NCBI RefSeq assembly: GCF_020171985.1
Contig: NZ_JAIVAL010000003.1
Location: 124,001-188,000, forward strand
Source of the DNA: Halobacillus halophilus
GTDB taxonomy: Bacteria; Bacillota; Bacilli; Bacillales; Halobacillaceae
Length of the DNA: 64,000 nucleotides
Direction of reading: 5' to 3'
Part shown: one piece after another, positions 18,619 to 27,511 of the stretch
Position numbering within the stretch: position 1 is the stretch's first letter
Layout: every line of letters starts with the position of its first letter
Made by a program: the position numbers and the translations under genes
Notes under the pieces: model-generated
What the model was told of the DNA's origin: nothing
Database searches by the model: none
The model's input: the letters and a program-made list of their open reading frames with translations, nothing else

Positions 18619-18765
18619 TCAGGTGAACCATCTCTTTTTAAAGCGATACAGGTAACCCACCTGCAACCCATCTTTAACCGTCACGATAGCGGTACAGCGA
18701 ACTTCTTTCTCTCTCACGTAAACGATATACATATCGGCAATATCCGCTTCGCTATTGTATCTATG
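18619..18765 (-). pseudogene. Possible coding remnant downstream of a small ORF
   Basis: After the TAA that ends the 53-residue frame at 18766, the same frame stays open for 48 codons with a convincing protein-like sequence (ADMYIVYVREKEV, KDGLQVGYLYRFKKRW) and stops at 18619. No ribosome site serves it. It may be the lost C-terminal half of the preceding small protein or a relic of another gene. Homology is unknown. Confidence 0.3.
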
Positions 18766-18927
18766 TTAGGATGACTGCATCTTGATGTTCCCCCTAAGTC
18801 CGGCTTTTTCCTGATTGACTAAAGCCCCGCGTACTTCCAAAAACGTCCATACGAAAACCAGCGTATCCACCAGAATTAAATAATGTTGTCGAATGATAAC
18901 CTTCTCTACTTCATACGTATCATTCAT
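18766..18927 (-). CDS. Small single-span membrane protein, translationally coupled
   Basis: 53 residues. The ATG (18927) overlaps the stop of the lipoprotein hydrolase gene by 8 nt (ATGAATGA), a coupling arrangement. There is no separate strong ribosome site. One hydrophobic segment (HYLILVDTLVFVWTFLEV) is flanked by charged ends. The frame continues beyond the TAA as a protein-like remnant, so this could be a truncated gene. Moderate to low certainty. Confidence 0.42.
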   Translation of the reverse strand: MNDTYEVEKVIIRQHYLILVDTLVFVWTFLEVRGALVNQEKAGLRGNIKMQSS

Positions 18928-19786
18928 TAATATGCTGCTGGAACCACTGGTCCGTTTTGTCGGTGTACTCCTCCACATAGTGTTTCAGACTATGTTGTCC
19001 GTCCTCATATTCCACATATTCATAATCGGCATTTTCTCGCGAGAGCTTGCTGCTTAATTCTCTTGCCTGCTCGACCGGCACTTTCCAATCATCTTCTCCA
19101 TGCATGATCAGAAGGGGCACATCGAGCTGGTCCGGCCAATACACGGCGGAACGTTTTTCAAAAGCTTCTCTATTTTCCTCTGGATCTCCAACGAGTTCGT
19201 CTAACATTCCCCGCACGACAACTCTCTCCTCATAAAAGTTAAATAGATCCGTAATCCCTCCTACGACGGCAGCCGCTTTCATATCTACTCCATCTTTTAT
19301 AGCGAGATAGGTCATCATTCCTCCTCTGGATAATCCAAGCATTACCTTATTCTCTACATCAACATTTGGGAGTTCTTCCGCTGCCTGAACGAGATTCAGC
19401 ACATCATTCACATCCGCTCCTCCAAACTCTTCCTTGCCTTCCCCGCCATCATTTCCGCGATATTGGGAAGCTAGCACTACGTACCCTTTGTTCGCCCATA
19501 AAGATAAGTAAGTAGCAAGTATCTTCTCATCAATCTTTCCATATTCCTGATTCCCGTAACGGTTAAAGATCAATAGAGGAAGATCTTTTTCTATCTCTTT
19601 GGGTCTGACCATAACCCCCTTTACTTCAAGTCCATCACTTCTATAGGTAATTTTATAGGTTTCTGTAGTTTTAGAAAGCTCCGTTTCTGGCACCTCGATT
19701 TTTTCTTTACTTAGAATACGATCATGGCTGTCTGCTTCACAGCCGACGAGCAGTAAGATAAATACGATCAACAGCAGCTTCTTCAT
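18920..19786 (-). CDS. Lipoprotein alpha/beta hydrolase (prolyl-oligopeptidase-like)
   Basis: 288 residues. The signal peptide ends in LVGC (Cys16). The core has GLSRGG (nucleophile Ser), LIMHGEDDWKVP (catalytic Asp) and DGQHSL (catalytic His), with SQYRGNDGGEGKEEFGGAD typical of the S9/DLH-like esterase-peptidase group. It should act on the outer face of the membrane on an unknown ester or peptide. The ATG follows GGGGGAG. Confidence 0.88.
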   Translation of the reverse strand: MKKLLLIVFILLLVGCEADSHDRILSKEKIEVPETELSKTTETYKITYRSDGLEVKGVMVRPKEIEKDLPLLIFNRYGNQEYGKIDEKILATYLSLWANKGYVVLASQYRGNDGGEGKEEFGGADVNDVLNLVQAAEELPNVDVENKVMLGLSRGGMMTYLAIKDGVDMKAAAVVGGITDLFNFYEERVVVRGMLDELVGDPEENREAFEKRSAVYWPDQLDVPLLIMHGEDDWKVPVEQARELSSKLSRENADYEYVEYEDGQHSLKHYVEEYTDKTDQWFQQHINE

Positions 19787-19915
19787 TCTACTCCCCCTCT
19801 TTTAACTGAATCCTTCTATATAGATACGAAACCATTCAAAGAACGTTTCAACTATTCCGGACTGCCTTTAAACCATTCATTCAATAAATATTTATCGTTT
19901 TTCAATAAAAAGTTG

Positions 19916-19944
19916 TTGTAAATTATATATAGGTATCTTATACT
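19916..19944 (+). promoter_or_regulatory. Sigma-A-type promoter of the DUF2975 operon
   Basis: TTGTAA, 17-nt spacer, TATACT, about 48 bases before the start codon of the DUF2975 gene. Confidence 0.6.
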
Positions 19945-19991
19945 GATTTACAGAAATTCCATACATATTCTTACATAAGGGGAAATTTTTT

Positions 19992-20564
19992 ATGAATGTA
20001 AACTGGTTTTACAAGCTTGGCTCCATTCTATGTATCATTCTTTTTTATTTCGTCTCACTGATCGGTTTATTTGCGATAGCAAGTCATATCGGTTACCTGT
20101 ACTTTCCAAACAGCGCTTTTACGAATTCTTTAGGCTCCTTTGACCCTATTTACTCATATTTAGTGTTGAATTTTGAAAAACAGCCGGAACTTTATGAGAA
20201 AACGTCTTTTCTTCAATTATCTTTTTTGAGTGAATTAACTACGATCCTTTTTGCTGCTGTCTTTCTCTGGTTAATGCATAAGTTTTTAAAAACCATTGTT
20301 CAGGAAGGTCTATTCACTTATAAAAACGTATCCATTCTTACAAAGCTCGGCCTTACAATCGGCATTTTAGGTACAGGGTTTACCTATACAAGTGAATTGC
20401 TTACCTCAAAAGCCGTAGATGAATTAGAAATAACGAATGCCTCTGTCCATTATTCCAGCTGGTTTTTCATAGATACCCTTATTGGAGGCATCCTCCTGAT
20501 CATTATTGCGAGTGCTTTAAAGACGGCCGTTCATGCCGTGGAAGAAAACAAACAAACCATTTAA
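19992..20564 (+). CDS. DUF2975 membrane protein
   Basis: 190 residues with four membrane helices (about 8-30, 80-98, 116-135, 160-182). The pattern FLWLMHKFLKTIVQEGLFTYKNV resembles DUF2975 proteins, which are nearly always followed by a small HTH regulator, as in B. subtilis yoaS-yozG. That is the arrangement here (11-base gap). They probably modulate the regulator's activity at the membrane, which is inferred from genomic pairing. The ribosome site is AAGGGGAAA. Confidence 0.82.
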   Translation: MNVNWFYKLGSILCIILFYFVSLIGLFAIASHIGYLYFPNSAFTNSLGSFDPIYSYLVLNFEKQPELYEKTSFLQLSFLSELTTILFAAVFLWLMHKFLKTIVQEGLFTYKNVSILTKLGLTIGILGTGFTYTSELLTSKAVDELEITNASVHYSSWFFIDTLIGGILLIIIASALKTAVHAVEENKQTI

Positions 20565-20575
20565 GGCGGTTTAAT

Positions 20576-20797
20576 ATGATTCGAATCAAGCTAGATGTAG
20601 TCATGGCCCAAAGGAAAATCTCACTTAACAGATTATCTGAATTAGTAGGGATTACGCCTGCCAATCTATCCATCTTAAAAAATGAAAAAGGGAAAGCCGT
20701 CCGATTTTCCACCCTGGACGCTTTGTGTAAGGCACTGGACTGTCAGCCGGGGGACCTAATGGAATATAGAGAAGCAGATAACGAAGGAGGATTATAA
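20576..20797 (+). CDS. Xre/Cro-type HTH regulator (YozG-like)
   Basis: 73 residues, essentially one HTH: ISLNRLSELVGITPANLSILKN holds the two recognition helices, and FSTLDALCKALDCQPGDLMEY is the characteristic C-terminal part of this compact family. It is paired with DUF2975 upstream and directly abuts the truncated ABC permease (TAAATG). In complete loci it probably controls this ABC transporter module, which is broken here. Confidence 0.88.
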   Translation: MIRIKLDVVMAQRKISLNRLSELVGITPANLSILKNEKGKAVRFSTLDALCKALDCQPGDLMEYREADNEGGL

Positions 20798-21043
20798 ATG
20801 TGGGCGATCTGTTCTAGAGAATGTATCGATTTATTTAAAGGATTCAAAGCTGTGCTGATCATCAGCATACTTATAGGCATGTCTTTTGCCTCTACAAAAC
20901 TAGGTTCAGCTTTTCCAGGCCAGGCAGCTGGCATCTCTCAGAAGGACGCTCTGGTTTTAACCTTTACACTGTTTGGCATTCTATTTGTATTTGCGTTATC
21001 TCATAGTGTTCTTAAGCGGAATGGAAAGAATACGCCCTATTAG
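20798..21043 (+). pseudogene. Truncated ABC-2-type permease
   Basis: 81 codons with a good GGAGG site. The start WAICSRECIDLFKGFKAVLIISILIGMSFAS is typical of ABC-2 permease N-termini (an amphipathic stretch, then helix 1), and a second helix follows. An intact permease would be several hundred residues with about six helices. The frame ends in TAG shortly after helix 2, where sequence from an ABC ATPase C-terminus begins. I interpret this as an internal deletion. A short peptide may still be made. Confidence 0.7.
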
Positions 21044-21165
21044 TCCCCGTTCCATCAGAGAAAGAAATACCAGCAGTTGTCTACGCTTTGAGTCAGGAAG
21101 GAATCGACATCTACTCTGTTCATGTAGAAGAACCATCCTTACAGGAAATCTTTTTAAAACAGTAA
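21016..21165 (+). pseudogene. C-terminal remnant of an ABC transporter ATPase
   Basis: In another frame across the permease stop, about 50 codons read as the typical tail of a drug- or bacitracin-type ABC ATPase: ALSQEGIDIYSVHVEEPSLQEIFLKQ then TAA. The Walker motifs and signature are gone. With the truncated permease upstream, it shows that one deletion removed the rest of the permease and most of the ATPase. Confidence 0.75.
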
Positions 21166-21233
21166 ATCGACTTCTTCTTATGATAGAAAATGAAATAAAT
21201 CGTTGAACTTTCTTTAGTAAGGAGGCTATAAAA

Positions 21234-21632
21234 ATGATATGGCCTAGAATGAATCGAAAAAAAGAATTTTTTAATTATATCGATACACATAAACACGATG
21301 TTTATCAGATTAGCCTCCTGTTAGTTGGAGATCCATCCGCCGCTGAAAGAATCTCCATGGAAGCTTTTCATTACGTTTACGATCAAATGGATAACCCCCG
21401 AAGTACTCATCGGCTGTACGGGAAAATTGTGCATCTTGCTATGGATTATTTAAATGAGGGGCTGATGGAAGAAAACAGCCAATACAACGGGAAGAATACC
21501 AGCTCCCGCTCCCATACACTTCTCGAAGAATCACTGCTTTGCTTATCTCTTAGAGAACGGGCCGCCATCGTTTTGAAGTACACTTGCTCGCTGCCAGCAG
21601 ATGATGTGCAGGAAATTCTAACGATTGAATAG
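21234..21632 (+). CDS. Short sigma-factor-like protein, apparently truncated
   Basis: 132 residues after a strong AAGGAGG site. The N-terminal half (DVYQISLLLVGDPSAAERISMEAFHYVY) looks like ECF sigma region 2. SLRERAAIVLKYTCSLPADDVQEILTIE starts region 4 but ends before the recognition helix. A TAG halts it; the same frame continues for eight more codons to TGA. It either lost its DNA-binding end or is a sigma-like non-DNA-binding protein. It sits in a decayed neighbourhood. Confidence 0.6.
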   Translation: MIWPRMNRKKEFFNYIDTHKHDVYQISLLLVGDPSAAERISMEAFHYVYDQMDNPRSTHRLYGKIVHLAMDYLNEGLMEENSQYNGKNTSSRSHTLLEESLLCLSLRERAAIVLKYTCSLPADDVQEILTIE

Positions 21633-21678
21633 TTAGAACGAGTAGATTTTCCTCAATGAATATAGCCCATTCAAACCC

Positions 21679-21712
21679 AAAAGGCGGTTATTTAATTAAA
21701 TAACCGCCTTTT
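21679..21712. terminator. Bidirectional terminator
   Basis: Perfect palindrome with arms AAAAGGCGGTTATTTAA/TTAAATAACCGCCTTTT between convergent genes. Confidence 0.92.
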
Positions 21713-21757
21713 AGTTAAGTCTGAACTAAGACTCAACTTAAAACTCCCGCACCTGCC

Positions 21758-22387
21758 TTAACGAATAAGCTCATAAACTTTCGGAGATAGGTCTTCTAAA
21801 TTATGATCTTTCACTTTAGAAAAGTGAATCCAATACTTTACTTCCACGGAATAATCCTCAGTCAGGTCTTTTGTAAGATGAATCTTTTTTGCATTTTCCC
21901 CCATTACTTTTACACCTTTTACCTCTGGATCATCTGTTACCACTAACGTTAAGATAGGAGAGTCCGGATCATCATTGATCATATAGGGAGCACTCCCACT
22001 AAACTCTCCCCCAGTTTCCCATTCAATGGAATCAGATGTATATTTTAGAACGGCAAAGTTTATCCCTTCCGCTGCCGTGTGCGTAAACACATAAATATAG
22101 TCGCCTTTGATTTCATAATCCACGATCTTATCTGCTTTCAAGAAGTCATTTTGCTCCATTATATTCGAAATCTGTTGTTCCAATGGTACATCATTTGATT
22201 TCGCAGCCATATCATCAGCACTATCTTCCGTTTCCGAATTCTTATCCTTTTCATTATGATCATTTGAGGCAGCCACAGGATTTTCTTTACTTAATTTACT
22301 ATCCTTCGTATGCGACACACGATCTTCATCGTTGGAACACCCTAGAACAAATAGAAATGCGATCGCTAGTAATCCAAACTTTTGCAA
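21758..22387 (-). CDS. Lipoprotein, unknown
   Basis: 209 residues from TTG 22387 after GGAGGGGG. The signal peptide ends in VLGC, followed by a Ser/Asp/Glu/Lys-rich linker to about residue 65. The C-terminal domain is beta-rich (YEIKGDYIYVFTHT, NFAVLKYTSDSIEWETGG), perhaps a small propeller-like or lipocalin-like fold. No family recognised. It ends at a shared terminator. Confidence 0.75.
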   Translation of the reverse strand: MQKFGLLAIAFLFVLGCSNDEDRVSHTKDSKLSKENPVAASNDHNEKDKNSETEDSADDMAAKSNDVPLEQQISNIMEQNDFLKADKIVDYEIKGDYIYVFTHTAAEGINFAVLKYTSDSIEWETGGEFSGSAPYMINDDPDSPILTLVVTDDPEVKGVKVMGENAKKIHLTKDLTEDYSVEVKYWIHFSKVKDHNLEDLSPKVYELIR

Positions 22388-22611
22388 AACAGGCCCCCTC
22401 CCATGTTTTCTTATATATTATCCATCTACGAGAAATCAGGTAAAAAATTTCATTTTTTACATTTTTTTCAAACTAACTTTCTAAAAACTTCAGGAAAAGA
22501 ACCGTTTCTTTGCTTTATTTTCTAAAGCTAATATTTCCCCCTGTTCAGCCCGTCTAAAAAACAGAATTCAGTCCCTAATCAGAGGTCGAGCACATCCAAA
22601 CCACCTCAAAC

Positions 22612-22636
22612 GTTTATACAAATCCTTCCAGGGAAT
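22612..22636 (+). promoter_or_regulatory. Candidate sigma-B promoter
   Basis: GTTTAT, 13-nt spacer, GGGAAT, close to the Bacillus sigma-B consensus GTTTAA-N12-15-GGGWAW, about 35 bases before the DUF3243 gene. This suggests general-stress induction. Confidence 0.5.
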
Positions 22637-22669
22637 AGTATTGTACAATAACAAAAGGAGGATTTTACT

Positions 22670-22975
22670 ATGGCTGAAAAAGATCCGAAACATGAAGCAG
22701 CAAAGATGAGTGAAGACAAAAAAGATGACATTATGAAAAGCTTCGAATCGTTCAAGGATTATTTAGGAGATCAGGTTAATAAAGGTGAAAAACTGGGCCT
22801 TGGTTCAGAAGGTCTTTCTAAAGGGGCTAAACGGGTTGCGGATTACCTTGCCAAGCATGAAGAACCCCGCAACCGCGAAGAGAAAGTCCTCAATGAACTA
22901 TGGAACGCAGCCAATAAAGAAGAGCGTGAACACATGGCTCACGTACTAGTTAAGCTTGCTGACCAAACCAACTAA
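22670..22975 (+). CDS. DUF3243 protein
   Basis: 101 residues, soluble and charged. FKDYLGDQVNKGEKLGLG and ADYLAKHEEPRNREEKVLNELW match the DUF3243 family (for example B. subtilis YmfJ). Function is unknown. The Lys/Glu-rich N-terminal extension is somewhat longer than in YmfJ-like members. The ribosome site is AAAGGAGG. Its own promoter and terminator make it monocistronic, and the promoter looks sigma-B-like. Confidence 0.87.
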   Translation: MAEKDPKHEAAKMSEDKKDDIMKSFESFKDYLGDQVNKGEKLGLGSEGLSKGAKRVADYLAKHEEPRNREEKVLNELWNAANKEEREHMAHVLVKLADQTN

Positions 22976-22983
22976 TAGAGTAA

Positions 22984-23021
22984 GAAAAAGCCGGCTTCCT
23001 ATTACAGGATGTCGGCTTTTT
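22984..23021 (+). terminator. Terminator after the DUF3243 gene
   Basis: Stem AAAAAGCCG..TCCT/AGGA..CGGCTTTTT with an internal mismatch. Confidence 0.88.
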
Positions 23022-23184
23022 CGTGGGTAAAAAGAAAGGCAATTCCTAATATAAAACCTATACTTTCGTCTATATTTTATGACTCATAAAAAAAATTGTA
23101 GTATAACGTTTAGATGATCGGTTCTTATGGAATACACATGAGACATCAACTATTATCAACAACTTTATAAATAGGAGGTTATAT

Positions 23185-24054
23185 ATGAAATATCTTGGCT
23201 TTATTTTAGTTATGCTAGCTGCCATCCTTTGGGGAATAACCGGAGGAATTGCTGATATATTAATGAACAAAGGCTGGAACCCTACTGTCATTTCGTTTTA
23301 CCGGGGAGCCGTAGGTCTTGTTTGTGTCTTGCTGTGGTTCCTTACTCGTCCCAAACAAAACTGGCCGGCATCTCCCAAAATTTATTTGTGGGCTATTCTT
23401 GCAGGACTCGGGGTCGCAGGAAACTTCACCTTGTATTTCCTAAGTATAGAAGCAGCCAGTATTGCCATAGCTGCTACCTTAATGTACACCGCTCCCATCT
23501 TTGTCTTATTAGTTTCCTTCATTACGGGAATAGAAAGATCGAGCTGGGTTAAATGGGGATGCATTGTCGGGGTCCTAATCGGAATTGTGTTACTTACCGG
23601 GGCCTATAACGCCGGATCTTCTTCCGTTACGCTTCTAGGTGCTGGAGCGGGACTTGGTGCTGGTATTTCATACGCCATTTTCATTTTCGGATTTAAAAAT
23701 GCTTCCTTGCATGGTAATCCACAGTCCGTATTAACCATCGCATTCTTGACCTTTAGTATCGCTCTATTGCTATTCATTGATCGCAGCCAAGCCGCTTCTG
23801 TTTTAACTTCAGGTGATTTAGGATGGTTTATTTTGCTTGGTCTGGTGGGCGCAGGCATATCATTTGTGTTTTATGTGATCGGTGTCAGACGGACGGCTCC
23901 CTCCACGGCTTCGATGGTTGCTATGATCGAACCCGTGACGGCTTCCTTATTTGGTGTAGCCATTCTTGGAGATACCCTGACGTTTATTCAGCTAATGGGC
24001 ATGATTCTTATTCTGGCTACCATCACCTTCTTAAGCGTGAAACAGTCTGGCTGA
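23185..24054 (+). CDS. EamA/DMT-family transporter
   Basis: 289 residues with ten hydrophobic helices in two homologous halves. AAILWGITGGIADI opens the first EamA repeat and GAGLGAGISYAIFIFGFK the second. APSTASMVAMIEPVTASLFGV is the conserved block near the end of EamA domains. Members export amino acids or metabolites. The ATG follows ATAGGAGG. It is monocistronic, ending at a shared terminator. Confidence 0.93.
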   Translation: MKYLGFILVMLAAILWGITGGIADILMNKGWNPTVISFYRGAVGLVCVLLWFLTRPKQNWPASPKIYLWAILAGLGVAGNFTLYFLSIEAASIAIAATLMYTAPIFVLLVSFITGIERSSWVKWGCIVGVLIGIVLLTGAYNAGSSSVTLLGAGAGLGAGISYAIFIFGFKNASLHGNPQSVLTIAFLTFSIALLLFIDRSQAASVLTSGDLGWFILLGLVGAGISFVFYVIGVRRTAPSTASMVAMIEPVTASLFGVAILGDTLTFIQLMGMILILATITFLSVKQSG

Positions 24055-24072
24055 AGGTTTTAGCCATATAAA

Positions 24073-24105
24073 AATACAGGCCCGGCATAAGACCGGGCCT
24101 GTATT
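24073..24105. terminator. Bidirectional terminator
   Basis: Perfect stem AATACAGGCCCGG/CCGGGCCTGTATT. On the minus strand it is followed by TTTTATA, so it mainly serves the leftward lipoprotein gene. Confidence 0.85.
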
Positions 24106-24129
24106 GAATAAGGACCATATGGAGAATAA

Positions 24130-24660
24130 TTAAAAAGAATACAGTCCATTTTTTTGCGGCTTATTTAATACCTTGTCCACTTCCTCAGTATTATAACGGT
24201 TAATTTGCGGAGTACGCTCATTATTTTGGGACAAAGTAAAGGTTTCTTCTTTATTATTCCAGGTTACGATGACCTCAAAATTTTCATCTTCTTCAACACC
24301 ATATTGTGTTGATGGGTTGCTTTTCTGTCTCCAGGTATTGTATTCCTGAAGCCGGATGCTGCTCCCACTTTCGGGAGAGACACCTTCAATGGAAACTTGA
24401 ACGGATGTGGAGTTTCCTCGCGTTGACGTATGGTTTTTATCTCCTGGGTTCCCTTTATACGTGAGGTTGGAAATTTGAGTTATTTTAAATGTATGATCCC
24501 CCTCATGTTGTACCTGTTTTACTTCCAATGTAGCTCCCCAGGTTTCACTCTCTCCGTAAAACACCATAGGAGAATCGAGCTTTACTTCATTATGGGAACA
24601 CGCGGTTAATACTAGTAGTGAAAAAGAAGTTATGATTACAAATAAAAGCTTACCTTTCAT
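24130..24660 (-). CDS. Lipoprotein, unknown
   Basis: 176 residues from ATG 24660 after GGAGGGGAAA; the frame is open farther upstream but without a site. The signal peptide ends in LTAC. The mature part is beta-rich (VFYGESETWGATLEVKQV, SSIRLQEYNTW, FEVIVTWNNKEETFTL), suggesting an immunoglobulin-like or lipocalin-like extracellular domain. Related proteins exist in Bacillus, but I know no function. Confidence 0.75.
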   Translation of the reverse strand: MKGKLLFVIITSFSLLVLTACSHNEVKLDSPMVFYGESETWGATLEVKQVQHEGDHTFKITQISNLTYKGNPGDKNHTSTRGNSTSVQVSIEGVSPESGSSIRLQEYNTWRQKSNPSTQYGVEEDENFEVIVTWNNKEETFTLSQNNERTPQINRYNTEEVDKVLNKPQKNGLYSF

Positions 24661-24708
24661 GTTTCCCCTCCTACATTTATTTTCCATAAAACGTTTCAAA
24701 TTGCATGA

Positions 24709-24754
24709 GGCCCCTTCACATGAAAACAAATCTGCCGTTTCATGTGAAGGGGCC
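24709..24754. terminator. Long hairpin after codA
   Basis: A 17-nt arm GGCCCCTTCACATGAAA pairs with its complement across a short loop, between codA and the leftward lipoprotein gene. The minus-strand tail is not T-rich, so termination may be weak. It may instead stabilise the codBA mRNA end. Confidence 0.6.
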
Positions 24755-24777
24755 TTATAAAAAATAGTTCTACTTTG

Positions 24778-26022
24778 TTATTGTTCATTGAAATAAAGAG
24801 TCGTTTCACCTGGTTTCGTTTCCGATAAGATCCTGCCATGACGGATAGAGTATTGGACAACCGCCTGCTTTCTGACCGCTTCGTATTCATCCTCAGCGTC
24901 GAGAATAATCAGATTGGCCGGACGCCCAGCCTTAAGACCATATCCTTCTCTCAGATTCAAGATACGGGCACTGTTTTCGGTAATAAAATCCATGCCCTGT
25001 TTAATCTGGTCGTAACCCATCAGGTGAGACAGGTGAAGGCCCATGTGAAGAACCTGGAGCATATTTCCCGTTCCAAGTGGATACCATGGATCGAAGATGT
25101 CATCATGGCCGAACCCGAGATTGATGCCGGCTTCATTTAATTCTTTCACGCGGGTTAATCCTCTGCGTTTCGGATAGGTGTCAAAGCGTCCCTGCAGGTG
25201 AATGTTAACGAGAGGGTTCGCAATGATATGAATTCCGGACATCTTCAACAGACGGAACAGCTTGGACGTATAAGCATCATTATAGGAACCCATGGCCGTC
25301 GTGTGACTGGCGGTCACTTTGTCTCCCATGCCTCTTTCTAACGCTTCCGTTGCCACCACTTCTACAAACCTCGATTGTTCATCGTCAATTTCATCACAGT
25401 GCACATCAACAAATCGATCGTATTTCTCAGCAAGGTCAAAAGCAATTTTCAATGATTCCACGCCGTACTCCCGCGTAAATTCGAAGTGAGGAATTGCCCC
25501 CACTGCATCTGCCCCGAGTTTCAAAGCTTCTTCGAGCAGCTCTTTTCCATTGGGATAAGAAAGAATACCTTCCTGGGGGAACGCGACGAGCTGCAGATCG
25601 ACATCTTCTTTTACTTCTTCCCTCACTTCGATAAGCGCTCTTAAAGCGGTCAGCTCTGGATCAGTAACATCGACATGGGTACGGACATGCTGGATACCAT
25701 TTGCAATCTGCATAGAGAGCGCCTGTTTCGCTCTTTCTTTCACATCAGCTTCCGTGAGTTTGTCTTTTCGTTCAGACCAGCGCTGAATCCCCTCAAACAA
25801 TGTCCCGCTTTTGTTCCACTCCGGATCTCCAGCGGTTAACGTTGTATCCAGATGGATATGCGGTTCGACGAATGGAGGGATAACGAGTGATCCATCTGCA
25901 TCAATCACGTTCGAATCGCCCTCGTGCGTGGGTTCTTGCGTGATAGCCTGGAACACTCCATCCTCGATCCGTATCGTCCATACCCCTTCTTGATGACGTA
26001 GTTTCGCGTTTTGAATAATCAT
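24778..26022 (-). CDS. codA: Cytosine deaminase
   Basis: 414 residues, the usual CodA length. It deaminates cytosine to uracil plus ammonia in pyrimidine salvage. Metal ligands of the amidohydrolase barrel are visible: EPHIHLD (HxH), VDVHCDE (His), ASHTTAMGS (His) and [11 protein letters not shown] (Asp). It starts at ATG 26022, overlapping the codB stop by 4 nt (ATGA). The two genes form the codBA operon, under a PyrR-type leader. Confidence 0.95.
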   Translation of the reverse strand: MIIQNAKLRHQEGVWTIRIEDGVFQAITQEPTHEGDSNVIDADGSLVIPPFVEPHIHLDTTLTAGDPEWNKSGTLFEGIQRWSERKDKLTEADVKERAKQALSMQIANGIQHVRTHVDVTDPELTALRALIEVREEVKEDVDLQLVAFPQEGILSYPNGKELLEEALKLGADAVGAIPHFEFTREYGVESLKIAFDLAEKYDRFVDVHCDEIDDEQSRFVEVVATEALERGMGDKVTASHTTAMGSYNDAYTSKLFRLLKMSGIHIIANPLVNIHLQGRFDTYPKRRGLTRVKELNEAGINLGFGHDDIFDPWYPLGTGNMLQVLHMGLHLSHLMGYDQIKQGMDFITENSARILNLREGYGLKAGRPANLIILDAEDEYEAVRKQAVVQYSIRHGRILSETKPGETTLYFNEQ

Positions 26023-27281
26023 GCCACTTCTCCTTCATTGATCTTATTATCTGCCGGCTGTTCGTGCGCGGTAAGCTTAGAGGTAAGGGTGTAAATAAGC
26101 ACAGAAGCAATGACGGCATTCACAGGAGCTATTCCCGGCACCCATTGAGCAGCCGCAACACCTGCCGTCCAGGCGATAATTCCGGACCACCTTACCTTTT
26201 TAAATGTCTGCTGTTCAAAAGAAGCTGTTCGTTCACGTCTATAGAGGTAATAATCGATTAAAATGATCGCTCCAATTGGCGGAATCGCGGAACCAAGCAT
26301 GGTCAGCCATCCAACGAAATTGTTATACAGCCACATTGCCGTCAGGGTCCCAATGACCCCGTTGAAAATGACCACTTTGTTTTTACTGATTTTCGTGATG
26401 CTTGAGAATCCAAGTCCAGACGCATAGAGTGCATTATCGTTCGTTGTCCAGATGTTTAACCCCAGGACAAGAATGGCCGGAATGATCAGTCCTTGCGTGA
26501 ACATCACTTCCGATATGTCCGCATTTCCGGTCGCCATCGCTCCAATAGCGCCGAATAAAAACATGAGCGAATTTCCAATGAAGAAAGCGATGACCGTACT
26601 TGTGACCGCTGATTTCTTCGTTTTCGAGAAGCGTGTAAAATCAGGCGTCAGCGTACCTGCGCTGATAAAGGAGCCGATACAGATGGTCAGCGCCGCTGCA
26701 AGTCCGAGTGATTCAGAAGGATTATGCTGTAACAGCTGTTCGAAACCACCCATACTTTCAGTTGCTTTCACAACAGAGAAACTCCCTAAGATTGTAATCA
26801 TTGGAACCGCGATAAAGCTGAGCAGCATCAGAGCTTTCATCCCGAAAAACGCAGTCGCCGTCATTAATATTCCGGATCCGGCGATCAGCCAGATCATATC
26901 GATACCGGTTACTTTCTGCACGGGCAGTGCGAACATGACCACGCCTACACCGAACCAGCCTACCTGTGTTCCGCCAAGCAGCAGGGAAGCAAGGTAAGAG
27001 CCTTTTTCACCAAAAGCATAACGGCTCAGCAAGTGAGTGGACAAACCGGTTTTCGCAGATACATAAGCCAGTGCGCCTGTGTACGCTCCAAGGATAAGGT
27101 TCCCGGCTAAGACAACCGCCATGAATTGTACGAAGGTTAACCCTGCACCGAGCGTACCTCCTGACCACATGCTGGCGGAGAAGAACGTAAGTCCCATCAT
27201 TACCATCAGCATCTTCCAAAATCCTTGTCGCTCAGACTGAGGCACAGCCGTTAATGCGAAATCACCATGTGTCGTTTTCAT
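26019..27281 (-). CDS. codB: Cytosine permease (NCS1 family)
   Basis: 420 residues with about 12 membrane helices. [19 protein letters not shown] and the [18 protein letters not shown] block are typical NCS1 signatures; [21 protein letters not shown] matches CodB-type permeases. It imports cytosine, probably with a cation, for CodA, with which it overlaps by 4 nt. The ATG follows TGGAGG. Its roughly 225-base leader carries a PyrR-type binding loop and a terminator. Confidence 0.95.
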   Translation of the reverse strand: MKTTHGDFALTAVPQSERQGFWKMLMVMMGLTFFSASMWSGGTLGAGLTFVQFMAVVLAGNLILGAYTGALAYVSAKTGLSTHLLSRYAFGEKGSYLASLLLGGTQVGWFGVGVVMFALPVQKVTGIDMIWLIAGSGILMTATAFFGMKALMLLSFIAVPMITILGSFSVVKATESMGGFEQLLQHNPSESLGLAAALTICIGSFISAGTLTPDFTRFSKTKKSAVTSTVIAFFIGNSLMFLFGAIGAMATGNADISEVMFTQGLIIPAILVLGLNIWTTNDNALYASGLGFSSITKISKNKVVIFNGVIGTLTAMWLYNNFVGWLTMLGSAIPPIGAIILIDYYLYRRERTASFEQQTFKKVRWSGIIAWTAGVAAAQWVPGIAPVNAVIASVLIYTLTSKLTAHEQPADNKINEGEVA

Positions 27282-27344
27282 ATTCCATTCCTCCAGTATC
27301 TTTTAGTAAGACACCGGTACCGGGAGCGAAAAAGATCGCAGACA

Positions 27345-27382
27345 AAAAGGCTTCCTGCCGTTTTTGTCCGACAAGAAGCCTT
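27345..27382 (-). terminator. Attenuator terminator in the codBA leader
   Basis: On the minus strand, AAGGCUUCUUGUCG pairs with CGGCAGGAAGCCUU (G-U pairs allowed) and is followed by UUUGUC, about 65 bases before codB. It is positioned to end transcription before codBA when PyrR is bound upstream. Confidence 0.82.
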
Positions 27383-27454
27383 AAGATTCTGCATGAAAAA
27401 GGCACGGCACTCTTGGGAAGAGCACGCACGTTTTCCACTGATCTTTCTTTTAAC

Positions 27455-27486
27455 GCTGTCCTTGTCAGCCTCACGGGACTGAATTA
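27455..27486 (-). promoter_or_regulatory. PyrR-binding anti-antiterminator
   Basis: The minus strand reads ATTCAGTCCCGTGAGGCTGA then CAAGGACAG. It matches the conserved PyrR RNA target (AGUCC-N-GNGAGGCU loop) of pyr-operon leaders. PyrR with UMP would stabilise this hairpin and favour the downstream terminator, shutting off cytosine uptake when pyrimidines are plentiful. Confidence 0.8.
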
Positions 27487-27511
27487 AAGGTACCAGTATG
27501 TTGTTGATAGT

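Noticed and set aside
18553-18774. Plus-strand 73-codon frame
   Set aside because: Ribosome site too close to the start and the minus strand reads better as protein in this stretch.
26452-26997. Plus-strand 181-codon frame inside codB
   Set aside because: Complementary shadow of a hydrophobic permease, with Pro/Thr/Ile-rich translation.
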